DNA of 64,000 bases, from contig NZ_JAGYPF010000002.1 of NCBI RefSeq assembly GCF_018343535.1, positions 1,018,103 through 1,082,102 on the forward strand, read 5' to 3'. Both the position numbers and the translations under genes were made by a program. Positions 17,523-25,499 of the stretch are shown here, piece after piece; position 1 is the stretch's first letter; each line of letters starts with the position of its first letter. Below the pieces are notes generated by a model. That model saw only the letters and a program-made list of their open reading frames with translations, did no database searches and was not told where the DNA came from. The DNA is from Neobacillus rhizophilus. Its GTDB lineage: Bacteria; Bacillota; Bacilli; Bacillales; Cytobacillaceae.

Positions 17523-18217
17523 GAGAAACGCCTCCTTTGCTGTAAAAAGGTTAACGCCGCTGTAATCATCAGGGCAAGGGATAACAGGATAAACGACAAA
17601 GCCAATGCAATATCGAAGTTACCTTTTGAAACCTCCATCACGATGGTGGTCGTTAGGATGCGGGTATCTCCCTGGATATTCCCGCCGACCATCATCGCGG
17701 CCCCCACCTCGGCAATGACACGGCCAAATCCCGCCATAATTGCAGCCACAATCGCAATTTTCGACTGCTTGACGAGAATCATTAATGTTTGCAACCTAGT
17801 AGCGCCAAGGGCCTTAATCTGTAGTAACATTTTTTCGTTAATTTGCTGGAAGGCTGAACTTGTCAAGCTTGTCACGATCGGCAATGAGACTAGTACTTGG
17901 GCCATCACAATGGCAGTCGGCGAATATAGAAGTCTCCACTCACCAAGCGGACCGGAACGCCATAAAAACATCGTTATCCACAGACCCGCAACAACCGGGG
18001 GCAGGCCCATGCCCATATTGATGAATAATAATAAAAACCGGCGTCCGCGGAATCGCGACAACCCAAGCAGGATCCCAAGCGGCAAACCAATGAGGGTGCT
18101 AATCAGAATGGCAATGAGACAAACTTTTAGAGTCAGCCATGTAATCGCAAAAACCTCGGGATTACCGGTAAATATCATCTCTATCGCTTTCTTCAGTCCA
18201 TCGATTAGCAGTTCCAT
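17519..18217 (-). CDS. tupB: Tungstate ABC transporter, permease
   Basis: 232-aa membrane protein with about five helices, of the molybdate/tungstate permease family. The ATPase-contact loop is seen in ALGATRLQTLMILVKQSKIA, and GRVIAEVGAAMMVGGNI is the conserved C-terminal half motif of TupB proteins. A ribosome site (CAGGAGGTAC) precedes the ATG, which follows a strong stem-loop in the tupA-tupB gap. Confidence 0.87.
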   Translation of the reverse strand: MELLIDGLKKAIEMIFTGNPEVFAITWLTLKVCLIAILISTLIGLPLGILLGLSRFRGRRFLLLFINMGMGLPPVVAGLWITMFLWRSGPLGEWRLLYSPTAIVMAQVLVSLPIVTSLTSSAFQQINEKMLLQIKALGATRLQTLMILVKQSKIAIVAAIMAGFGRVIAEVGAAMMVGGNIQGDTRILTTTIVMEVSKGNFDIALALSFILLSLALMITAALTFLQQRRRFS

Positions 18218-18236
18218 AAGTACCTCCTGGTGCCGG

Positions 18237-18265
18237 GAAGGCCGTCCAATTAAAGGGCGGCCTTC
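18237..18265 (-). other. Intra-operon stem-loop between tupA and tupB
   Basis: An 11-bp stem GAAGGCCGCCC / GGACGGCCTTC (minus strand; one mismatch) has a 7-nt loop and no T run. Such structures between a binding-protein gene and its permease often mark mRNA processing or protect the upstream message, which would let tupA be made in excess. The role is inferred. Confidence 0.55.
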
Positions 18266-18279
18266 AGCTAAGTAAAATT

Positions 18280-19149
18280 TTATTCTGTATAGCTAATAAA
18301 TAATGATTGTCCGTATTCTTTCTTGCCAAAGTTTTCAATGACTTCTTGAGTCTTCTTATCTACCATAAATTTAACAAACTTTTCTGCGTCTTTGCTGTTG
18401 ACCATATTATGTTTTTCAGGATTAACCTGCATGACATGGTAAATGTTCATTAAATCTTGTCCGCCTTCAACGACGATTTTAAGCGTGTTTAGATTTTTCT
18501 CCTGGGCAAGCCATGTTGCGCGGTCTGTTAATACATAGCCTTTTTTCTCAGCCGCAACCTGAAGGGTTTGTCCCATTCCTTGACCAGTGGACACGTACCA
18601 TTCTCCTTCTGGCTTGATCGTATCTGCCTGCCAGATGCTTAGTTCTTTTTTGTGTGTACCAGAGTCGTCACCGCGTGAAATGAAAACACCTTTCGTATCA
18701 GCAATCTTTTTGAAGGCTGCTTTAATGTCCTGGCCGCTAACATCGGCTGGGTTTTCCTTCGGCCCTACTAAAACAAAATCATTGTACATAACGCGTTTGT
18801 AGTTGATGGCATCGCCAGCGTCGACTACCGCTTTTTCGGCTGCGGGAGCGTGAACTAACAGGGCATCTGCTTCACCTTTTGTTCCCATTTCAAGGGCTTG
18901 TCCTGTACCAACGGCAATTGTTTTCACTTTTACGTTATTTTCTTTTTCAAACATTGGAATGATAACATCCAGCAGGCCGCTGTCCTGTGTGCTGGTAGTG
19001 GTTGCTAGAATCATTTCCGTTGGAGCTGGTTTCTCTGCTGCCTTCTTTTCTTTAGGAGCAGCATTTGTTTTCGTATCGGAATTGCCGCACGCTGATAAAA
19101 TTAAAAGCATAAAAGCAAATAGAGTAATCAATAAACGATTTTTTCTCAT
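18280..19149 (-). CDS. tupA: Tungstate ABC transporter, substrate-binding lipoprotein
   Basis: 289-aa exported lipoprotein with signal peptide and lipobox LSAC (Cys at about residue 21). The tungstate-binding signature TTSTQDSGLLD near residue 52 and the following GTGQAL and VHAPAAE segments are those of TupA proteins, which bind tungstate with very high affinity. The ATG overlaps the regulator stop (ATGA), so the regulator and transporter are translated together. Tungstate would feed tungsten enzymes such as aldehyde ferredoxin oxidoreductases; none is in the window. Confidence 0.88.
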   Translation of the reverse strand: MRKNRLLITLFAFMLLILSACGNSDTKTNAAPKEKKAAEKPAPTEMILATTTSTQDSGLLDVIIPMFEKENNVKVKTIAVGTGQALEMGTKGEADALLVHAPAAEKAVVDAGDAINYKRVMYNDFVLVGPKENPADVSGQDIKAAFKKIADTKGVFISRGDDSGTHKKELSIWQADTIKPEGEWYVSTGQGMGQTLQVAAEKKGYVLTDRATWLAQEKNLNTLKIVVEGGQDLMNIYHVMQVNPEKHNMVNSKDAEKFVKFMVDKKTQEVIENFGKKEYGQSLFISYTE

Positions 19150-20090
19150 AAAATTAGTTCCTCCGATGTAGTTGTTTGATAGATGATTTTTCCTAAATCT
19201 GAAACATCATAACCTTCGAGATTGGTTAAGCTGTTTTTGAAACTGTCTGATTGCAGAAAGCGAATGAGTTCCGCCAAGCTTTGTTTGTTCTCTTTTGTGA
19301 AGCGAAAAACAAGGTCGAAATTTTCCTTTGCAACCGGTACAAAATCAAGCCCTAACTGAATGGCAGCGGACTGAATGCCAAAGGCGACATCGACAATTCC
19401 CCGGCTTATGTAGGAGGCGGCAGATAGGTGGTTCCATTCTTCGTTCCCATAGCCAAAAATTTTACTAGGATCGATTCCATAGCTTGATAGTTTAGAATCT
19501 AGTAAAAATCGTGTTCCTGCCCCTTTTTGCCTGTTAATAAAATGCACGTCTTTTCTGGTCAGGTCGTGGAAATCCTGTATCCCTTTTGGATTCCCTTTGG
19601 CAACAATAAATCCTTGTTCTCGTGCAGCCAATCTCATCACCAAAATCGACTCATAAATAAATAACTGATGGATAAATGGCAGATTATATTCTTGTGATGT
19701 CGGGTCTAATAGATGGATGGCGGCAATATCAGATTGTCCACGATACAAGAGCATCAACCCTTCCAAACTTCCGATATAGGAAGGCTGGATTTGTAGGCTT
19801 AGGGCCCCCGCCGCCTGTTTGGAAAAATGCTCGACCAAAAAGTCGTGGCTGCCGGACAAACGAATTGGTACTGTATGATGGTAAACGGGTGAAGCCTGTT
19901 CTGCAGCCGGTTTCTTTGTTGGAGCTTTCATGTTTTCTTTATATCTTTCCAGTTCGGCATGTTCAATTCTCATTTTATTTCCTATTTTGAAGGCCTGGAG
20001 CTCTCCGCGTTTGATAAGCTCATAAACGGTGTGCTTGGAAATTTGAAAAATCTGGGCGACCTCATCGGGAGTATAGGCCTTTTCCTCCAT
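19146..20090 (-). CDS. HTH plus ligand-binding-domain regulator of the tungstate operon
   Basis: 314 aa. An excisionase/MerR-type helix-turn-helix is at residues 1-50 (YTPDEVAQIFQISKHTVYEL). After a linker, residues about 80-314 form a periplasmic-binding-protein-like domain of the molybdate-binding type (SGSHDFLVEHF, QKGAGTRFLLD, DVAFGIQSAA) without a signal peptide, so it acts in the cytosol. I infer an oxyanion-sensing one-component regulator. The ATG at 20090 follows AAGGAGGG and is preferred to one 7 codons upstream. First gene of the regulator-tupABC operon. Confidence 0.78.
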   Translation of the reverse strand: MEEKAYTPDEVAQIFQISKHTVYELIKRGELQAFKIGNKMRIEHAELERYKENMKAPTKKPAAEQASPVYHHTVPIRLSGSHDFLVEHFSKQAAGALSLQIQPSYIGSLEGLMLLYRGQSDIAAIHLLDPTSQEYNLPFIHQLFIYESILVMRLAAREQGFIVAKGNPKGIQDFHDLTRKDVHFINRQKGAGTRFLLDSKLSSYGIDPSKIFGYGNEEWNHLSAASYISRGIVDVAFGIQSAAIQLGLDFVPVAKENFDLVFRFTKENKQSLAELIRFLQSDSFKNSLTNLEGYDVSDLGKIIYQTTTSEELIL

Positions 20091-20150
20091 AACAATCCCT
20101 CCTTTTGCCATTATTTTAAAAAAATCATATCATACTGAATGTGACTTTTG

Positions 20151-20180
20151 TTAAGTTTTGTAAGGTTTTATTAAGTTTTG
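20151..20180 (-). promoter_or_regulatory. Tandem 10-bp repeats upstream of the tungstate operon
   Basis: TTAAGTTTTG occurs at 20151-20160 and 20171-20180, with the related TAAGGTTTTA between them: three 10-bp units in helical phase. A candidate operator for the HTH regulator encoded directly downstream; not tested. Confidence 0.4.
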
Positions 20181-20244
20181 TTTAGAAATGTCATGAATCG
20201 TTCATGGTTTTAATCAGAATTCATAATACGTTCACAAACTTCAC

Positions 20245-20258
20245 CTATTGTTCAATAG
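20245..20258 (+). promoter_or_regulatory. Palindromic operator candidate upstream of azoR
   Basis: CTATTGTTCAATAG is a perfect 6-2-6 palindrome about 70 bp ahead of the azoreductase start. Bacterial azoreductase genes are often under MarR/DUF24-type redox repressors, but the present repressor is unknown. Confidence 0.4.
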
Positions 20259-20326
20259 TGAGGATATAAAGTTTGTTGTACTATTAATAGAAGGAGATTA
20301 ATTTTTGAAAAAGGGAAGGGATTTGA

Positions 20327-20989
20327 ATGTCCAAGCTTTTATATATAACCGCCAATCCGAAAATAGATTCAAAGCTTTCAAAGGGGGCACAGATCGGGGA
20401 AGTGTTTCTTGAAGAATTCAAGAAAATACAGCCAGATGTTGAAATTGAGCATATGCACCTTTACAGCATGGATATCCCGGAAATAGACATGGATTTATTA
20501 TATGGCCGGGCTAAGCTTTCTTTTATGGGGTATACGAAGGACCAGTTGTCTGAAGACGAGCGGACGAAGCTTGAAAAAATGCATGCGCTGGCCGAGCGAT
20601 TTATTGCGGCCGATTACTATGTGTTCGTGACGCCAATTTGGAATCTCGGCGCACCGCCGATTTTAAAATCGTTTATGGATTGTATGTTTCTTCACGGAAA
20701 AACCTTTACGAACACGGAAGCAGGTCCGAAAGGATTGCTGACAGGAAGGAAGGCACTTCATATCCAAACCCGCGGCGGCATTTATTCAACCGGCCCAATG
20801 GTCGAATTTGAAATGGGTGACCGCTATTTAAGAAAGGCGCTTGAATTCCTTGGCTTTGAATTAATGGACACCGTCTACGCAGAAGGGCTGGACCATTACC
20901 CAAAACAAATCCCGGAAATCATGGCAGCGGCAAAGGAAAAAGCGGCAGATGCGGCCAGAGAAATGGCGAAAGCAACTGTTACCATCTAA
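20327..20989 (+). CDS. azoR: FMN-dependent NADH-azoreductase
   Basis: 220-aa flavodoxin-like quinone/azo reductase, cytosolic, protecting against electrophilic quinones by two-electron reduction. TANPKIDSKLSKG near the N-terminus binds the FMN phosphate; FVTPIWNLGAPPILKSFMD and the later RGGIYSTG segment form the flavin pocket of the family. The ATG lies behind AAGGGAAGGG. It is transcribed alone, ending in a strong terminator. Bacilli often carry two or more such genes, so the exact orthologue is not decided. Confidence 0.88.
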   Translation: MSKLLYITANPKIDSKLSKGAQIGEVFLEEFKKIQPDVEIEHMHLYSMDIPEIDMDLLYGRAKLSFMGYTKDQLSEDERTKLEKMHALAERFIAADYYVFVTPIWNLGAPPILKSFMDCMFLHGKTFTNTEAGPKGLLTGRKALHIQTRGGIYSTGPMVEFEMGDRYLRKALEFLGFELMDTVYAEGLDHYPKQIPEIMAAAKEKAADAAREMAKATVTI

Positions 20990-20990
20990 A

Positions 20991-21027
20991 AAACACGGCT
21001 CGCACCGGAATGCGAGCCGTGTTTTTT
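20991..21027. terminator. Bidirectional terminator between azoR and uppP
   Basis: A perfect 13-bp stem AACACGGCTCGCA / TGCGAGCCGTGTT with a 6-nt loop and T run lies between convergent genes. Confidence 0.9.
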
Positions 21028-21808
21028 AGAATTTCCCGGTAAACTGAAAGAACAGGACGATTAATCCCAGCGCCCAAACGTACACTGCAAATGGCTTCAA
21101 GGAATGCTTTTTCAAATAGCCGATCATCCATCGGACCGCAATATAGCCGAAGAAGGCAGAAGAGACAATTCCGACGAGTAAGGCAGACAGTGAAATTTCC
21201 TCAGCGCTGCCGCCAAACAAATCCTTTGTTTGCAGAACAATCGCCCCGGCAATCGCCGGTGTTGACAACAGGAAGGAAAAATAGGCTGCTGTTTCCCGGT
21301 CCAATTTACGCCAAAGCGCCGCCACAATTGTCATTCCCGAACGCGAAATGGCCGGCATAATCGCTATCGCCTGGAACGTGCCGATGATAAAAGCATCCTT
21401 ATAGCTGATGTCGTCCATCCTCTTATGGCCGTTTTTCGCCGAATCGGCCAGCCACAGGAATAAACCTGTAATTAAAAACTCCCAGCCAATCGTTACGCCT
21501 GTTTTAGAAATTTCATCAATATAATCTTTAAAGGCCAGTCCGAAGATCACTGCCGGAATCGTTCCGACAATAAGCAAAAACGTTAATTTACTAAACGGTT
21601 TCTTGAGGATTTTAATAAATTCATCCTTATAAAAGACGAACACAGCCAGCAATGTTCCAACATGCAGCATTGTATCAAGCAAAAGGCCTGCTTCCTGCAG
21701 TCCAAACAAATTTCTACCTAAATAAAGATGGCCGGTACTTGAAATCGGCAGAAATTCCGTCAGCCCTTGAATAATTCCGAGGATAAGTGCTTCAAGTTTT
21801 GTTAACAT
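21026..21808 (-). CDS. uppP: Undecaprenyl-diphosphatase
   Basis: 260-aa membrane enzyme that dephosphorylates undecaprenyl diphosphate to recycle the lipid carrier for cell-wall synthesis, and gives bacitracin resistance. The two catalytic motifs are intact: GLTEFLPISSTGHL near residues 15-28 and the PAISRSGMT segment near 155. About seven to eight hydrophobic helices are visible. The length matches the family. AGAGGGAATG precedes the start. Confidence 0.92.
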   Translation of the reverse strand: MLTKLEALILGIIQGLTEFLPISSTGHLYLGRNLFGLQEAGLLLDTMLHVGTLLAVFVFYKDEFIKILKKPFSKLTFLLIVGTIPAVIFGLAFKDYIDEISKTGVTIGWEFLITGLFLWLADSAKNGHKRMDDISYKDAFIIGTFQAIAIMPAISRSGMTIVAALWRKLDRETAAYFSFLLSTPAIAGAIVLQTKDLFGGSAEEISLSALLVGIVSSAFFGYIAVRWMIGYLKKHSLKPFAVYVWALGLIVLFFQFTGKF

Positions 21809-22004
21809 ACATTCCCTCTCAGTTCATTTTTTTTTGGCTAAGCCTGTACATTCCATTCATATGCGTATTTTTACTTATTCATGAAAATCATCTGTGTTTT
21901 TACAGTTATGAAAAACAAATTATCTCCTAAAAGACAAAATAGGTGCAAAGGTACTGCATTCTCCCATAATATAAAAGTATAGCTTTCCTGAGAGGAGAAT
22001 CGGG

Positions 22005-22763
22005 TTGGAAAATAAACATCTTTATTTTAATACTTCCATAGGGGTCAAAAAGCCGGAAAATTATCGTAATAAAGAGCAGGCTTGTCCATTTTGCGCCAGA
22101 GAAGAGCTTACCGACCTGATTGAGGTTGATGGTCCGATTATTCTCTTGAAAAATAAATATCCCGTATTGGAAAATGCCTATCAAACCGTGTTAATTGAAA
22201 CGGACGATTGTCATGCGGAACTATCCACCTATTCAAAAGAGCATTTACATAGATTGATTAGGTTTGGATTGAAGCATTGGCTGGAAATGGAAGAAAGCGG
22301 AGGCTTTAAGTCGGTTATTTTTTTCAAAAATCATGGTCCGTTATCTGGAGGCACCCTGGCCCATCCGCATATGCAAATTATTGGACTGAATGATCTTGAC
22401 TATAAAGAAAAAGTCGAGCCTGAAATGTTTGATGGCATTGTGATTGCTGAAGAAAATGGAGTCCGATTTACGCTTTCCACAAAGCCGCGTGTTGGTTTTT
22501 ACGAGTTTAATATGGAAATGCCGGAGTTCGGCTATCAAGAGCGCTTTGCGGAATACATGCAAATGGCTGCCGATTATATTCTTCATCATTTTCCCTTTAA
22601 GGCGACGAGCTATAATATTTTCTTCCATCATCTTGATGGGAAAATTTACGCCAAGGTTGTACCTAGGTTTATAACGACGCCGCTCTATATTGGCTACGGT
22701 CTTCCACAGGTGCCGAACAATCTGAATTGGATGGCGGACGAGCTGAAGCGAATTTATTTTTAG
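22005..22763 (+). CDS. GalT/HIT-like protein (DUF4931)
   Basis: 252 aa. An N-terminal CPFC zinc-type motif (about residues 28-31) and a C-terminal histidine motif HPHMQI (about 119-124), of the HxHxQ galactose-1-phosphate uridylyltransferase type, place it in the HIT-like nucleotidyl hydrolase/transferase superfamily. It is shorter than true GalT proteins; I recognise it as the Bacillus DUF4931 group without known substrate. It starts at TTG behind AGAGGAG. It stands alone between uppP (opposite strand) and rodA. Confidence 0.7.
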   Translation: MENKHLYFNTSIGVKKPENYRNKEQACPFCAREELTDLIEVDGPIILLKNKYPVLENAYQTVLIETDDCHAELSTYSKEHLHRLIRFGLKHWLEMEESGGFKSVIFFKNHGPLSGGTLAHPHMQIIGLNDLDYKEKVEPEMFDGIVIAEENGVRFTLSTKPRVGFYEFNMEMPEFGYQERFAEYMQMAADYILHHFPFKATSYNIFFHHLDGKIYAKVVPRFITTPLYIGYGLPQVPNNLNWMADELKRIYF

Positions 22764-22865
22764 AATATGTAAATTCACCCAAACACGGTTTGAAAGTTGT
22801 GATTTGTGTTCATTAAAAATATAATGGAGGAATGTACAAGTCTTTTTTTAAGGTGGGACTTCTTC

Positions 22866-24035
22866 GTGACTTCAAAGAACACAACCTCCAAGATTGATTA
22901 CAGTCTTGTTTTGATAGTATTATTGTTGTTTTTGGCTAGCTGTGTGTCGATATATAGTGCGCAGGCGAGCGGTCAATATAAGGAAAACTTTCTGCTGAAG
23001 CAAATTGTCTGGTATGCGGTTGGCGGCGGGATTGTCGCGGCGGTGATGACGCTGGATTCCGATCAGCTCCGCAAATTAACCTGGTACGCTTACGGCTTCG
23101 GGATCTTTTTGCTCGGCTTTTTAATTGTTGCTCCGACCAGCATTGCTCCTTTGATCAACGGGGCGAAAAGCTGGTATAAGGTTCCTGGCATGGGTTCTTT
23201 GCAGCCTTCTGAGTTTGTAAAGATTTTTATCATTTTGGCACTGGCGCGGGTGATTGATGACCATCACCATAAAAATCCTGTCAAAACATTGCAGACCGAT
23301 TTCTGGCTGTTGGTGAAGCTTGGTCTTGTGACGATGGTGCCGCTGCTCTTAGTGATGCAGCAGCCAGACTTAGGAACCTCGCTCGTATTTCTGGCCATTT
23401 TATTAGGGATGATCTTTATCTCGGGCATTTCTTGGAAACTGCTTGTGCCCATTTTCTCAGCCGGAATCGTGCTTGCATCAACAATTCTCTATTTTGTTTT
23501 ATGGAAGCCTGATTTGCTGGAAAAATATCTAGGTGTTAAACAGTATCAGTTCGGCCGGATTTATTCATGGCTTGACCCTTATAATTTCCAAAGCTCAGCC
23601 GGTTATCAGCTAACCAAATCGTTAATGGCGATTGGCTCTGGGCAAACTGGAGGGAAAGGCTATGGCCACCGGGAAGTATATTTGCCGGAAAGCCATACTG
23701 ACTTTATTTTCAGTGTTGTCGGCGAAGAATTCGGCTTTATTGGCGCAAGTGTGCTGATTAGTTTATTCTTTTTGCTTATTTACCATATTACAAAGGTCGG
23801 AATGGAAACAAAGAATCATTTTTATACCTATATTTGTGTTGGTGTCATCAGCATGATTACCTTCCATGTCTTCCAAAACATCGGCATGACCATCGGCGTC
23901 CTGCCAATCACCGGTATTCCGCTCCCGTTCATCAGTTACGGGGGAAGCGCGTTGATGGGGAACATGCTGGGGCTGGGATTGATTTTTTCCATTAGGTATC
24001 ATTATAAAAAGTATATGTTTTCGACAACGGCATAA
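22866..24035 (+). CDS. rodA: Rod-shape peptidoglycan polymerase RodA (SEDS family)
   Basis: 389-aa SEDS-family glycosyltransferase that polymerises lipid II for sidewall elongation. About ten hydrophobic helices are visible. The large extracellular loop has QFGRIYSWLDPY and GYQLTKSLMAIGSGQ, and the C-terminal GIPLPFISYGGSALM motif is diagnostic. I chose the GTG at 22866 (AAGGTGG 9 bp upstream, and the length then matches B. subtilis RodA) over a 20-codon longer reading from GTG 22806. It could be another SEDS paralogue; the sequence is nearer RodA than FtsW. Confidence 0.85.
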   Translation: MTSKNTTSKIDYSLVLIVLLLFLASCVSIYSAQASGQYKENFLLKQIVWYAVGGGIVAAVMTLDSDQLRKLTWYAYGFGIFLLGFLIVAPTSIAPLINGAKSWYKVPGMGSLQPSEFVKIFIILALARVIDDHHHKNPVKTLQTDFWLLVKLGLVTMVPLLLVMQQPDLGTSLVFLAILLGMIFISGISWKLLVPIFSAGIVLASTILYFVLWKPDLLEKYLGVKQYQFGRIYSWLDPYNFQSSAGYQLTKSLMAIGSGQTGGKGYGHREVYLPESHTDFIFSVVGEEFGFIGASVLISLFFLLIYHITKVGMETKNHFYTYICVGVISMITFHVFQNIGMTIGVLPITGIPLPFISYGGSALMGNMLGLGLIFSIRYHYKKYMFSTTA

Positions 24036-24042
24036 CTGGTTT

Positions 24043-24075
24043 GAAAAAGAGCGACATGGTTCCGCTCTTTTTTTT
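24043..24075 (+). terminator. Terminator of rodA
   Basis: The AAAAAGAGCG / CGCTCTTTTT stem with a 9-nt loop and long T run follows the rodA stop. Confidence 0.85.
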
Positions 24076-24092
24076 CTGTCAATATGGGGGTT

Positions 24093-24176
24093 GGCGGATT
24101 ATATTTGAAAATCGGCGGATATCCCCCTGAACTTGGCGAATAACTCCTATATTTCGGCGGATACCCTCTAAATATG
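24093..24176 (+). repeat. 21-bp-period repeat array, family A, degenerate (4 units)
   Basis: GGCGGAT / GGCGAAT cores begin at 24093, 24114, 24135 and 24156, exactly 21 bp apart, with a weakened CTATC part. It lies between the convergent rodA and siderophore-binding-protein genes. Confidence 0.75.
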
Positions 24177-24256
24177 TCTCCAAAGGAGAAAGAGCAGGGC
24201 TATTGTCTTGCCCTGCTCTTTCAATGTGAATTGTATATAGGAAGTTTTAAAAAAAA

Positions 24257-25246
24257 CTATTTCTTAAGCATGATTTTTTCAAGATCATCGAGCATCAAGT
24301 TTGCCGCAATAACCCCGCCGGCAGTGTTCCAAACAGCATCGCTAACCTCATGGTCATTGCCGTTTTTAACAACATTTAAGTTTTTCCAAAGCGGGTCCGT
24401 TGTCCATTCCTTAGCAGTATTTAAAGCAGTCTGGTCGCCGTTAGGAGCGTAAGTGAAGTAGAAAAGAACGTCCGCGTCCATTTTCGGAATCACTTCCTTG
24501 CCAACTTCGACAGCCAGGTTGCCAAGTTTATTAGAAGGTGTAAATAGCTCTGCCTGCTGGGAAGCACGCTTAAATCCTAACTCGTTAAAAATCACCCCAG
24601 AGAAGGAATCTGTATAATAGATTCGGGATTTTCCAGCCATAAAGCGGACGACTGAAACCTCCTGATTTACTTTGTCACCGAGTTTTTCCTTTAATGATGC
24701 AACTTTATTATCGAAATCGCTTAACACCTTGTTGCCTTTTTCTTCTTGATTGACAGCTTTTGCATATAATTTAAAGTTTTCCTTCCAGTCTCCCCGTAAT
24801 GTTTCTGAAAAAACCGTCGGAGCGATGGCGCTTAACTGGTTATAAACCGCTTCCTGACGCAGCTTGTTCCCGATAATTAAATCCGGCTTCAAAGCAGCGA
24901 TTTTTTCAACATTAACTTCGCTTTCAGTTCCAACAACTTCTACGCCATTCATGTCTTTTTTAATATGATCATACCATGGGTCACCAAGCCATGATTGAAC
25001 CGCGCCGGCTGGTTTAATGCCTAAAGCTAATAATGCTTCAGTTCCTTCGTTTGTCAAAACCACCACGCGTTTAGGTGTCCCCTTAATTGTTGTAGAGCCC
25101 ATCGCATGATCAACTGTATACGACTTTTCAGCAGTTTTTCCAGTTTCTTTTTTCTCTGTTGATTTTTCTGTATTTCCGCCGCAAGCTGCTAATAAGAAAA
25201 CAGCCATGACGGAAAAGAGAGTTAAAAATGATTTTAAAGCTTTCAT
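24257..25246 (-). CDS. Iron-siderophore ABC transporter, substrate-binding lipoprotein
   Basis: 329-aa FecB/FhuD-type lipoprotein with lipobox LLAAC (Cys at about residue 22). Two lobes joined by a long helix follow: TPKRVVVLTNEGTEALLALG, KPDLIIGNK and VWNTAGG near the end are family marks. It captures a ferric siderophore of the hydroxamate or citrate type outside the membrane. It is divergent from the permease-ATPase operon and shares the Fur-box-rich control region. The particular siderophore cannot be read; the closest remembered relative is B. subtilis YfiY. Confidence 0.83.
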   Translation of the reverse strand: MKALKSFLTLFSVMAVFLLAACGGNTEKSTEKKETGKTAEKSYTVDHAMGSTTIKGTPKRVVVLTNEGTEALLALGIKPAGAVQSWLGDPWYDHIKKDMNGVEVVGTESEVNVEKIAALKPDLIIGNKLRQEAVYNQLSAIAPTVFSETLRGDWKENFKLYAKAVNQEEKGNKVLSDFDNKVASLKEKLGDKVNQEVSVVRFMAGKSRIYYTDSFSGVIFNELGFKRASQQAELFTPSNKLGNLAVEVGKEVIPKMDADVLFYFTYAPNGDQTALNTAKEWTTDPLWKNLNVVKNGNDHEVSDAVWNTAGGVIAANLMLDDLEKIMLKK

Positions 25247-25278
25247 AAAGGTATGTATCCTCCTTATTCAAATGTGAA

Positions 25279-25293
25279 TGATAATCATTTTCA
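25279..25293. promoter_or_regulatory. Fur box 1
   Basis: TGATAATCATTTTCA is one mismatch from the 7-1-7 Fur consensus (TGATAATNATTATCA). It lies about 35 bp upstream of the binding-protein start. Confidence 0.8.
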
Positions 25294-25343
25294 ATTACAT
25301 CCTAATCATAAAGTGCTTGCCGTTCAGCTGTCAACAGTTTTAT

Positions 25344-25358
25344 TGAAAATGATTTTCA
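25344..25358. promoter_or_regulatory. Fur box 2
   Basis: TGAAAATGATTTTCA is a symmetrical 7-1-7 Fur-type site in the middle of the divergent control region. Confidence 0.7.
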
Positions 25359-25398
25359 AAATCAATGACAATTTCATGAAGGCTGGCAGCATCATAAT

Positions 25399-25435
25399 TG
25401 AAAACTATTATCAATTTAATTGACAATCATTATCA
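25399..25435. promoter_or_regulatory. Fur boxes 3 and 4
   Basis: TGAAAACTATTATCA (25399-25413) and TGACAATCATTATCA (25421-25435) lie 22 bp apart in the same phase, close to the permease operon. Both match the Fur consensus closely, so iron should repress this operon. Confidence 0.8.
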
Positions 25436-25499
25436 ATTAGAGATAGACTAAAGTAGCGAGAGGATTTAACTAAGGATAAAGAGAGAAAGGTTTTTCAAC

